NCBI GenBank assembly: GCA_903772945.1 | Contig: CAICTM010000089.1 | Span: forward strand, 62,001-126,000 | Direction of reading: 5' to 3' | DNA: 64,000 nt | From: Seminavis robusta | Taxonomy: Eukaryota; Bacillariophyta; Bacillariophyceae; Naviculales; Naviculaceae | The notes under the pieces: generated by a model | What the model was told of the DNA's origin: nothing | The model's input: only the letters and a program-made list of their open reading frames with translations | Database searches by the model: none | Shown: positions 10,785 to 20,689 of the stretch, in pieces | Position numbering within the stretch: position 1 is the stretch's first letter | How the letters are laid out: each line of letters begins with the position of its first letter | Program-made: the position numbers and the translations under genes

Positions 10785-12101
10785 ATGTCAACCATTCCAG
10801 AAATCAAGCTCGTGCTTTCAATGGCCAATGTTGACGAACCTTCCAATCAACCGCACCCTTCTCGTCGTCAAAAGATGCGTTGTCTGGAGTCATGCCACTG
10901 CCATCAGAGAGCAAAACATGAGAAAAGCAACTCTCCAGTCTCCCCAAAGTCCGTCGTTGAGAACGACTGTATCATCCCAGAATCACCAATGGAAGTTACT
11001 AGCAGCAATGCATATGGTTGCTCATTCGAGATGAGTCTCCAGGAAAGTCTGCACAATCTGCACGACCCTAGTCCGGCCAGCATTTTTGGGAGGAGACTTC
11101 GACTTGCAAAGATGAGGACAGACCACTTCAAGCCAAAACCATTGCTTCCTTTCCTTGGACCTGCCGATGATGCCGACTCTGACCTTGACCTTGAAAAGCT
11201 TTTTGCCGCCGGTGCATTGGCTGATGTATTCTCGTGGGCCCGCGTGAGCGAGGAATCCGATCCTGTTAAGCAGCTACCAGACCATCAACGGCCATCCTTC
11301 GCGCACAAGATGGATGGCAATGGAAACATGTCAGTCAGCAAGAAACTTGAGAAGGGTAACGAGGCCCAAGAAACACGTCTTCGCAGCCCTCAGAGACTCA
11401 GATTGCGTCGCAAGGTTTCTTCAAGGGTTGGCCGCGCAACAAGGAAGGACTCTGATGCACCCCTGCGTCGCGCTCGCTCTACTGACGTCGGGACCAAGCG
11501 CCATGGTACCCCCACTCGCCGTGCTCATACAGTCGAGGTGGCGGTAAGGAAGCACTCTCCTGTTCGCCACAATTCAAACAATGCACCGAGAATGCGCCGA
11601 ACTCGCTCTGCTGATGTTGAGACTAAGCGCCATCGAGCCCCCCTTCGCCGCGCTCATACCGATGAGACGGCGGTAAGGAAGCACTCTCCTGTTCGTCCAA
11701 ACCAGGTGAATGGAGAAGCGGATGCACCCCTGCGTCGCACTCGCACTTGCACTCGCTCTTCCGACATTGGGACCAAGCGCCATAGTTCCCCCACTCGATG
11801 TGCTCATACAGCCGAGATGGTGGTAAGGAAGCACTCTCATCTTCACCATATTCCAAACAATGCACCGAGAATGTGCCGAACTCGCTCTGCTGATGTTGGG
11901 ACCAAGCACCATCGTGCCCCCCTTCGCCGTGCTCATACCGATGAGATGGTGGCAAGCAAAAAGCCTGCAACTCGGCGTCATCAAAGTCCAGTGAAGACAG
12001 ACACGGCCCAACCTCAACGTTCTCGGCCTTCTTCGTCGGGACGGTCTCCCAGGAGATGTCGCCGATCAAACACTGACGAAGACAGCGCCACTGCCAAGTA
12101 G
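10785..12101 (+). CDS. unknown protein with higher-order Arg/His-rich repeats
   Basis: 438 aa from the ATG at 10785 (context agaaaATGtc); the frame stays open 13 codons further upstream, without an ATG. No known domain was recognised. The first 220 residues are mixed, with one Cys/His cluster (RCLESCHCHQ, about 31-40). Residues about 223-392 consist of about five units of the form R-R-x-R-S-x-D-V-G-T-K-R-H-x-x-P-x-R-R-A-H-T, followed by V-R-K-H-S-P-V. Alternate units resemble each other more closely, which points to duplication in pairs. The tail is strongly basic. Composition resembles the tails of the two ArfGAP-like proteins just upstream, but there is no zinc finger. A nuclear or RNA-binding role would be a guess. 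Confidence 0.65.
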   Translation: MSTIPEIKLVLSMANVDEPSNQPHPSRRQKMRCLESCHCHQRAKHEKSNSPVSPKSVVENDCIIPESPMEVTSSNAYGCSFEMSLQESLHNLHDPSPASIFGRRLRLAKMRTDHFKPKPLLPFLGPADDADSDLDLEKLFAAGALADVFSWARVSEESDPVKQLPDHQRPSFAHKMDGNGNMSVSKKLEKGNEAQETRLRSPQRLRLRRKVSSRVGRATRKDSDAPLRRARSTDVGTKRHGTPTRRAHTVEVAVRKHSPVRHNSNNAPRMRRTRSADVETKRHRAPLRRAHTDETAVRKHSPVRPNQVNGEADAPLRRTRTCTRSSDIGTKRHSSPTRCAHTAEMVVRKHSHLHHIPNNAPRMCRTRSADVGTKHHRAPLRRAHTDEMVASKKPATRRHQSPVKTDTAQPQRSRPSSSGRSPRRCRRSNTDEDSATAK

Positions 12102-13141
12102 ACGAGAAATGGCAGAAAAATGCGGCTTCCATAGATAACTTCCCTACTTTAAAACCCTCAATCTACTGAGTCACCACCTGCAAGGAATACGAGCACTGGA
12201 TTCTTGCTAGCCCGCCACCTGAACGAAGAAAAGCAGATAAAGAACTCCTTCAACGAAACCACTCAGCACGACGATGCTTTTGAAGCAGCAGATGTGCTCA
12301 AAACGAGGAGCACACAATATCTGTTATCTAGTGTAGGACCGACGCCTTTGGAATAGATTCAATCCATCGCAGTGGCAGGTGGTCTTTCCAGTAATCGAGG
12401 GAGTTTATTCTGAACTTTTCCTCCTTTCCGGTAGCTAGCTGTAGAGCCTATGCATGCGTCGTGAACTGCTCTTTTAGCTCTGGATATCAATCTCACAAAA
12501 CCAATCAATTTGACGCTGCCAAACAATCAATCAACCATGCTGAAACGGCACACAGTTATCATTGGTCTGTTCTACCAAAGTGCTTTCCTTTTTTGAACCT
12601 TTCTTATTCGTATGGGACTTTACGCTAACAATTCGAAGAGGGAGCAAGATAAGGTCCAAACAAGAATGTGAAGGATAGTATGCAAGGACGGTCATACAGT
12701 ATGGTACAGCCAGTCTTCCTAAGTATATCCCACCTTCCTGAGCTCTCGTACAGTGTGCATTGGTCTGCCGTCATGATGTCATGATTGGCTTGGCTACCGG
12801 TAGACAGCCCGGTCGTCACTTGTGATGGAAGGGAAGCCTTCCAACGAAGCAGTGAGGAGTAGCATGGGTATCGCTAAACTCAGTACGAAATTTTGATACA
12901 AGACTGGTAAATTTGTTACCACCGTACGTCAGCAAATTTGTCCTACAAGACCGCGAGACTTATTCGGCGAGGTGCACCGGATCATTTGAAAGCCATTTCA
13001 AACGTCCTCACAATTTCGAAGACGTTCCAGTTTGGATCACCGTACCTCTTCCTCCGTACAGAAAAGTCGTCAAGTGTAAAGGTCAAGTCATTGGATTTCT
13101 TCTTCCTACACAGTCAACTACAGCAAAGCTAGTACATCACC
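12102..13141. other. spacer with duplicated leader relic
   Basis: No convincing gene. The part from about 12455 to 12540 is similar to the leader of the gene at 10785 (see separate entry). Its ATG at 12537 opens only about 19 codons. The part from about 12830 on may be the left flank of the transposon. Confidence 0.55.
12491..12535 (+). repeat. second copy of the leader found at 10727-10770
   Basis: tctcacaaaaccaatcaatt followed by tgacgctgcc and an aatcaatcaa tract at 12491-12535 matches 10727-10770, where the order and spacing are the same with a few substitutions and one 4-bp difference. The match upstream is weaker (gtgaac-gctct near 10705 and 12462). In the first copy it precedes a long gene; here it precedes only a short frame. 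It is probably the remains of a tandem duplication. Confidence 0.75.
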
Positions 13142-13738
13142 ATGTTCCACACAGCTAGTGCTGCTTTTAAAGAATGGCTAGATGTTAATAGTCGCTACCC
13201 ATTCAATGAGATTCGGAAGACCAGGCAGAGCTATGAACTCAAATATGTTTTGTTGATGGATGAAACTGACAGGGCAAACAGGTACAGCCAGTACTTTTGC
13301 CTAAAGGTAAAGTACCTTCCCAGTGTCATGATTGAGCAACTCATAATGGAAGAAAAAGCTGTGCCCATGACACCTGATATGACCTGGATTCTGGAGACCA
13401 TGACTGGATGGGGAGTGAGGCAGAGCTCTGAGTGGTACCATGAAGTCCTTGCTCTGCTTGCTTTGACAGTGGAGGAAGGTGATCCTGTAACAAAGAAAGA
13501 GTTGTGCAGGTTGATAGTTAGACCACTTATGAGAGAGGCACTCTATAATCAGTTTGGTGTGTGGCAGTGGGAGGCAAGAGAGCTCTTACTCTCAGAGTGG
13601 ACTTACTGGTTCAACACAGAGTGCTGGAGAAAGCACAAGCACAATTTGAGTGGAATGGTTGTCAGTAGCCAGCAGTACATTGCCCACAGGGCTGCATTCA
13701 CTGCTCATCATGGTGGCTATTCTTTCCCAATGTATTAA
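13142..13738 (+). CDS. unknown 198-aa protein, possible transposon accessory protein
   Basis: Opens at an ATG with good context (caccATGttc) and runs 198 codons without interruption. The protein is rich in Trp and aromatic residues (for example WQWEARELLLSEWTYWF near 140-156) and mostly predicted helical. There is no signal peptide, membrane segment or Cys/His zinc site. I recognise no family. Its stop codon lies 94 bp from the end of the convergent transposase gene, which is the only functional hint. It could also be a captured host gene fragment. Confidence 0.5.
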   Translation: MFHTASAAFKEWLDVNSRYPFNEIRKTRQSYELKYVLLMDETDRANRYSQYFCLKVKYLPSVMIEQLIMEEKAVPMTPDMTWILETMTGWGVRQSSEWYHEVLALLALTVEEGDPVTKKELCRLIVRPLMREALYNQFGVWQWEARELLLSEWTYWFNTECWRKHKHNLSGMVVSSQQYIAHRAAFTAHHGGYSFPMY

Positions 13739-13832
13739 GAATTTGTCCAGTCTGAAAAGAAAAGGAAGCAGCAACTGTAAGATTGTTGCTGTTTGTTATC
13801 CAATAAGTGTCACAAGTAACAATAGTCAAAAC

Positions 13833-16800
13833 TTACCAATACCAACCATCCACATTCCTCTGGCAATGAGGAACTGTAGCTTTTGTGCAATCAGGACCCA
13901 TCTTTCCCTCATTGTGGTGCTTTTTTAACTGGAAGCATTTTCCACAGAAGTCTCTGCTGCAGTTGACAATCCCTCCTCTTGTCCTCCCACCCTTGCCTTC
14001 AGCAGGCAAGTGTTCAGTTTTCTTCCACCCACAAACAATACAATACATCCTGCTTTTGAATTTGGGAACATTTGCTGGTGGTGGAGCTGGTGTGGTTGGA
14101 ATCTGTGGAAGAGTCATTACAAAAGGTGAGGGCTGGCCAACAGCCATCATTGCATTATCTCTCAAATTAGCAACAGCTTGGACCACAATAGAAGCATTCA
14201 TTGTGAGTGGATTTCCCAAAGGAGTTACTGGGTTGACTTGTGGTGTTGCATATCTTGGGGGAGCGCATTGGTGAGCTTGTGGTAGTTGTGGCAAGGATCG
14301 TCTTGTCTCTCTGAGTGTATTATTCAGAGTCTGCATGTCAGCATCGCCTCTTCTTGGGGCTACCTGAGCCATGCTCTCATGATCAAGTTTCTTCTTGTAA
14401 TGAGTGGCTAACAGATCTCTTGTTTTTGGCCTTATCTGAATGATCGACTCATCTCCTTGACTCCACAACCGAAAGCGCCGTGCCACCTCCAAATTCCACT
14501 CTCGTGCAAAGGAATGGTAAGATCGCGCACCGGTAGAAGCTTGTAAGCAGAACCTGGATTGCCACTCATGAAACAAGGTGGCTTCAGCTTTATCGATATC
14601 CGTTTCGGGGGCTGTGCTATCTGGCGAGCGGAGAGGAAACCATGGCTGCTGCTGAGTCAGTCTCTGGAATGCTTCGATAGTACTCTCACGACCTGTGCCA
14701 GATGGAAGCAATTTCGCTAGCTCTTGCTGGATCTGTTGGCGATGGTTGTTGTCATTCGTTTGGGCGACTTCGGCATTCTCTAGCAACCTAATCTCATCCA
14801 CAGGAACAGCTGCTTGTTGACCGGCCTCTAACTCTTCTTCGGTGACATTCAGCAAAACTTCAATATCAGCGTCATCACCAAGAGTCTCTTGTAAATATTG
14901 CTCAGCATCTGTTGGTGGATTCTCCTCACTTCCATCGGCATCCTCATTATCCAAGGTCACCGGATTGTCACTGCTGCCACCATTGCCTTGTTCTACTGGA
15001 TTTGCCACTTCCTCTAAGTAGCTTGGGAGGGCGTAGCTAAATCCCATGAATTCCTTCACAGTAGCCTCCACTGGAGCAAATACATCGCAGAATGGAAGCT
15101 TTTCTTGGGGGTATCCAATGGAACGGGCATAACTATTCAATAGTAAAAGCTTGTCAGTGCGACTTGTTCCATGGTCAGTGGCGCCCAACCGATTTATTGT
15201 CTTTTGATGGTTCCTTTCTTCAAAGAACAAGCAAATGAGACGCTCGCCACGGTGGATGCCTGCATGTTTCAGTGGTCAAAAAGGTGATGTTAGAAATGTG
15301 ACTGGAAACAATAACACCAAGTTGTCGCTGCTCACCAATGTAAGTTGCTGTTAGGATCTTGTGCCCTAAGTCCAAGTTGTCGCGCTCATTGCTGTTAGTG
15401 CCTCTGGCAACAAACATCACCAAGGACTTGGCATTCCAGCGGTAGATGTTGACAATGTCTGGGTCTGGATCACTCAAGCAGCCCAAGTCGATATGCTTGA
15501 ACAGCTCTTGCACCAGCTTTCTTGTTTTGGGTGTACTGGGCTTAAGAAATCGCTTTGGTGGAGGTGATGTGTCATCAGGCGATCGAGTACTGATTTTCGC
15601 CTCAGCCTCTGCATCCTTTGCCACCAGGTAGTTGTAAACAGCCTCTATATTGGCACGAAGCTTCTTTGGTTCTGGCACAACCTTCCGGCACGCCTTCAAC
15701 ACCTCCTTTGTGCTTGGCTCCTTTTGTTTCTTGGCGGCGAGTAAAGCCTTCTTCTCTTGGAATTCCAAAGGATCCACATTAAAAAGAGCACGGTGAAGAA
15801 GCCCACGGACAATGCCAGCCAATGGAGACTTCAAGTCGTCAACTAAATCATTCCATCTTTTCATCCAGTGAAAGACATCCAACTTGATGGTGGCACCAGG
15901 AAAGCAGTCGGCAAGTATCTTCCTTACGTTGCAGCAGTTGTCCACCCACACTATCTTGACCGCTTGTTCCTGTGGACCAAAGAAACTCGATTGGTTGGGA
16001 GCAGGAAAGGATCTTGCTTCTCTGCCTGTCAATTCGGCCAATCGATTCTCATATTCTTGGCATGCATTGTGTCGGCCTACTGCTTTGGCCGCATCTCGGT
16101 TGGTGTTCAGTCGGTTGCGGAGTCGAATCAAATCTTCCTTTATTTCGCTAAACGACTCTGACATCTTGAGAGCTTTCCAGAAGACTGTGAGCCCATCTTC
16201 ATTTTGAATAGTGATGATGCACTTGAAAGGAGCGAAACTCTGGCCAGCTTTGGTCCAAACCCTTATCTTCCCTGCAAGCTTATAGTTGAAATCAATCTTG
16301 GCAGCTGAACACTCAAGGCACATCATCTTGGACTCCACAAATCCCTTGCGCAACTGGAACACCGTACTGACAATCGAGTCAATTCGAAACTTGCTCAGGA
16401 CCAGACCATTATACCCTTGCCTGTCACCAAAATCAGAAAACAATGGAACCATGCTGTCCTCCTCTTCTTCCACTGCGGCTGGAACCTGGTTGTTATTATT
16501 CTCCGGTTGGCCATTCTGGTGATTCAGAAGGGCTTGAAGAGCCTGATTGTAAAACTCAAGAGCATCTTCAAGGCGAAGTTCCACCGCTGTTATCTCATCC
16601 TCCAGCTTCTGGTAATATGCACGGGCCTTTCCCTGCCACCCAGGGATAAGTTTCTTCAATCCGTGGGCTTGGTAGTCATCGGGATCAGCCTCCAACAGCT
16701 CAAAGCACGTCGTTATACCGGCATCAATTAGACGTTTCAGCTTGACAGTCCCCAGTCCTGGAAGGCGATTCCTTTCTCCATAAGTGTTGTTGTCATCCTT

Positions 16801-17625
16801 GTCACCCAACAAATAAGCGAATGATAAGTCAGTGGAGTGTCTTGAGCGGGCTGTTTCGAGCTCCATATTTGTGCGAGTTAACACACTGCTGCAGTCAAGT
16901 CTCCTTCTGGCAAGTCTGGCAGTTTCAGCATCTGGGTATCTCTCCAAATTGAGGGCCTTTTCAATTCGCCGCTGTTTCTTCCTTGGACGGATGATCTTCT
17001 CTGCTGCGACTGCAGACAGGTACATCTGGTAATCGGTGAGATAATGGTCAATAGCCAGTCCTTTCAGTCTACGGTGAAGCTGCGCGGTTGAGGTGGTGGC
17101 CGATTCTTCCACAATGTACCGGTAAAGTTCATCATCAACAGCGTAACCCCCTTCACCAAGAAAGAATGTAAAGAAACCAACATAAACCTTAGCGTCCAGT
17201 TCCATGGATTCTTTGTTGTAGCCAGCAAATCGCCGAGTACATCCCTTGCAGTAATAGAGCATCGTGTCCAAATACCGGTGTGAGTGCATTCCATACATCA
17301 CCTTTGGACAGTTGATCCAGCGAGACCTCCTAAGATCAACAAAGCTGTTCTTCTTGCAGTGCGGACAGCTTGGAACATGGTTCTGAATAATGAGATGCGG
17401 CGCAAAGCATGCCATTGGCTTCACATTGAAACTCTCCACGGTCCACTTTCGCGCCTCTTTATTTTGGCTGAGTAGATTGCTGTCGAATTTCCCACTTTTG
17501 GGACAGATGTTTCGCCAGTTGTTCTTCTCAAAGAAGCTGCGAGCGTTGGTATCTATTGCCTTCCTTGTTCGCTCTATGAAGCGCCATTGTGGGTCACTCA
17601 ATTGCTTTGGCTTATTGCTTGTCAT
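13833..17625 (-). CDS. DDE-type transposase with N-terminal zinc ribbon (DUF6729/IS3EU-like)
   Basis: The start is the ATG at 17625-17623; the frame continues upstream without ATG. A 76-bp GT-AG intron (15260-15335) joins the two long frames in phase 1, giving about 1238 aa. The join produces RGTNSNERDN...ATYIGIHRGERLICLFFEERNHQ, a continuous transposase-like core. Order: N-terminal zinc ribbon C87-x2-C90 / C126-x2-C129 with YGMHSHRYLDTMLYYCKGC, similar to the DUF6729 domain; a catalytic region with Asp near 445 (KIDFNYKLAGKI), Asp near 561 (VWVDNCCNVRK) and LDVFHWMKRW near 583; a Glu candidate in GTNSNE near 743; a low-complexity acidic segment; and a C-terminal Cys-rich finger (C-x2-C...C-x5-C-x2-CF-x-x-KKHH). 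Role: cut-and-paste transposition. Exact superfamily is uncertain. A GT-AG pair also overlaps the stop codon (13837 down to about 13757), but splicing it would still terminate at once. Confidence 0.75.
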
Positions 17626-18743
17626 TGTCGAGTGGAGCAGTGGTTGTGCTTTACAATGCTTCCGATTGACTTGCTTCCGATTGACACCAACAGGCGCGAA
17701 AAGTTTGAATTTCAACCGGGAGTTAGGGATAGAAATTTGCAGCTCTAAGTGAAATATTTCGACACCAAATATAGACTTTGAAACAATGTATCGAGTTTAA
17801 CACATTAAAGACTAAAGGATACCACGTCTTAGGGCGCCGTGGTGTAAGGAAGAGAACTGCGCAAGATTTAGAGGAGGATTCGGGATTGGGAGTCCGGGAT
17901 TGAATTTGAGTCCCGTACCCTAACTCTTTTCTTTTCTTTTTTTTTTTTCTTCTTGCGGGTTACCGGTAGTTCGCCACACCATGGAAAGTACTTTCGGGTG
18001 ACTTCTCATTACTGTAGAAAGACACTCCCAAAATTTTAGTGACTCTTTGTGTTATACTAGGTACTACCCCAAATTGACGCTTAATACTAGATTCTTATAT
18101 TAAATCCTGGTGGGTTCCTTACTATGAGGACATGTACTGTTGACTTCTATTCTGCGTTTCTGAGTTGTCGTAGAAGAGCCGAGATGCCGAGATCAGCTCC
18201 GAGATCTTTAGGAGCTTCTTTAGGTATCTTTGCGTCAGCATGGGAACAGTGGAGGAACTGTACCAGTACAGAACACCTATGCATAGCTAACTAATACCTT
18301 ATTTCAGTGGGTACTCTAAATGCCAGTTTGCTAACAAATTTGGGCGTCTCTTTGTTCCTGCACGATCTAAGATGGTCCAAGGCTTATTTAGTCCAGGGGG
18401 TGCTGCTGGGATCTAAAGAGCCCCGGCGAATGCTTCTACCATGCGAATATTAGATTTACGAGAAGGCCTGAGGCATCTATAACAGCCCATTCGCATGAAC
18501 ACAAAAGCCCCAACTCCATGAAGCCTTTCGCCTGCAGCACCTGTTCAATAATAGTGGTACCGGATTGCATCTGAAATGGTCAGCTCGGTAGCCACAGCAT
18601 CACCTCGATCATTCGCTTGCTTCTACCAATTCACTTTTTGGTCAACTCACTCGTCTCACAACTTGGCCTTGGCAAAAAGTGCATCGCCTGAATCTTTGTT
18701 CAGTAGCAACCAACATACTGCTAGCTACAGTAGAACGCACACG
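17626..18743. other. 1.1 kb spacer
   Basis: No supportable gene. There is a T-rich tract at about 17927-17953 after CT-rich sequence, in front of ttaccggtag. This may include the right end of the transposon and the promoter of the gene at 18744. Confidence 0.55.
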
Positions 18744-20311
18744 ATGAACTTTCTATTGTAAGTCAACTCGCAGCCGCCGCCTCAACGGATTGCCGTACGA
18801 TGGGGTATCCTCACACTGATTGTACCTCCACTGCCTTCCTTTCTTGTATTGTTAGCAAAACCAAGAAGACCGTTTCGCGGGGTCTCGCTGCCAGTGGAGA
18901 TGGCGCTGTGTTTGTGGCCAAGGGTGCCGTCAACAAGACAAAAAAGGGCGCCAAGACTGTCACGCGGGGTATCGCTGCCGGTGGAGACGGTGCCGTGAAC
19001 GTGGCGAAAAAGGGCGCCGGTGTTTCGTTGCATGTGGCCAAGAAAGGCGCCGGTGCTTCGTTGCATGTGGCCAAGAAGGGCGCCAAGACCATCTCCAAGG
19101 GCAAGAATGCCGTGTCGGAGGGTCTGAGCGAGGACAACTTGGTCAACATGGCGGACCACATGCTCTTGTAAGTCTTGATAAAGATTTGATGCAAGCAATG
19201 AGTACCCTTTGTTTCTCTTGACCAATCTCATCTTATCCGCCCTCTTCTGCTTGATACCCACAGTGGCGTTGAAAAGTTGGAGAATCTCGTGGTCGGAAGA
19301 ACGTCTTCTCATGGCAGTGCCACTCGTCGAGCTCGTGGTCGAGGCCGCGGCAGTGGCGGAAAAGGACGCAAGAACGATCTTCGGGCGTCTCGTTCGGAGC
19401 AAAACCAAATGATGGTCTACTGTTCCGACATGTACTCGGAGGACTTTGTCTTGGCCGAAGTGAAAAAGGCGGGCAAAAACAGTCTCGTGACGCATTTGGT
19501 CTTGGAAGATCTCATTGCCCGTGATCAGGATTCCTTGACAGATGCCGTCAAGGAATTCCTCATTGGTACGGTGCCGTGTGCCGACAAGAGGATTATCCGT
19601 CTGGACCGAGGCAGTGGAATGGTACGACGACCATGGGAAGGCATTGTCTTTACCGATTGCATCAGCGATGCTGAAGACTACAAGAATTACCAGGAGAAGA
19701 AAAACAAGTTCTTGTCCGGTCTGAGTCGTCTGTTGACGGCGAAACAAATGTCTGTGACAATGCCCCTCCACTTTGTCGCCAAGTTGGAGATTCATTCCAT
19801 GTTGAATGCGGTCAGCATTGCCGAACTGTTGCAAGAAGTCGAGCGTGATCGATCCATCAAATTGGTACGCATTCCAGGATTCCAAGGAACCGACGATGAA
19901 ATCGCGGCCGAGTTTGCGTCCTTTTTGGACACGGATTCGATGGAATGGAAGGGTCCCCTCGTAGAGATCCGTCTGCAATATGACAAGGAAGGCATCACCA
20001 TGGATGAGATCTTGGCCAAAAAATCAGGAAAGAAAGCAAAGGACACCATCCGTGCGATTATGAAGGCATTCGAGCAGGCATGCTACGCGGACGAATTGGG
20101 CTCGCTGGCGGATGAGGATGACGAAGGCTCGGTGGCTTCCCTCCCTCACATGGATGGAGCGGGTGTCAACAACAAGCGGTCATCCAGAGAACGCAGCGGA
20201 AAGCGGTCCAACAGAGGCATGCGCGATGAATCCACCACAGAACGATCATCCTTCTCGGAGTCCGACGGAGAAAATGATATCATCGAAGTGCGAAGGTTCG
20301 TTCTCCCTTAG
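18744..20311 (+). CDS. orphan three-exon gene with Lys-Lys-Gly-Ala repeats
   Basis: Preferred model: exons 18744-18757, 18856-19167 and 19264-20311, with introns of 98 and 96 bp, both GTAAGT...AG and both phase 2. The first exon is only 14 nt and encodes MNFL plus two bases. Product about 457 aa. An alternative is to start at the ATG 18800 inside the first intron, which needs one intron less. The second intron is well supported: its join reads MADHMLFGVEKLENLVVG without a break. Residues about 5-105 hold repeats of the type VAKKGAGxSLHVAKKGA and a TVSRG(L/I)AAxGDGAV unit that appears twice. The C-terminal 350 residues look globular (for example FLIGTVPCADKRIIRLDRG) but match no family I recognise, and end in a charged disordered tail. 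No membrane segment is seen. Confidence 0.65.
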
Positions 20312-20689
20312 GAGGTGCTCGAGCTCACTCTTATTGGTTTGAGCTTTGGAAGTTCAAAGCAGCTCCACGAGTGGCTCAAGTACCTTTAGCATACTAGAAT
20401 ATATAAAAAGAAATAGTTGCATACTTTTTAAAGGTTAATGAAGTGTTGCCTGCCAATTATAAATTAAAAAAGATCTTCCTTAGCATCTGAAGACACTGGG
20501 AGGGGTTGGGTTGCGACGTGTTGTGCACTGTGATCCTGTCGGCGACGGATGTACTCATTGATGGAAGCGCCAAGGGCGAACGTAGACAGACGGAAAACGC
20601 ACACGAGAGCTCATGTACCACGAATCGTAGCTTTTCTATTGATAACTTATCCTTATGGCTTGTTGCTACAAATCGTGTTGGGGTACTGC

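Larger units (their letters stand above)
13142..17625. mobile_element. probable DDE DNA transposon with two convergent genes
   Basis: A long intron-containing DDE transposase (13833-17625, minus) faces an unknown 198-aa ORF (13142-13738, plus), with only 94 bp between the stop codons. Such compact two-gene units are common in eukaryotic DNA transposons. I could not find convincing terminal inverted repeats or target duplications, so the true ends lie outside these coordinates and whether the small ORF belongs to the element is inferred. Confidence 0.55.

Noticed and set aside
13757-13837. Additional 3' intron in the transposase gene (GTAAGT...TTTTCAG)
   Set aside because: Good splice signals, but the spliced product would end in a stop codon at the join, so it would change only the last residue. 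It may be a UTR intron.
12850-17900. Terminal inverted repeats of the DDE transposon
   Set aside because: Only a 7-10 bp AAATTTGC-type match was found near 12951 and 17731, which is too short and A/T-rich to count.
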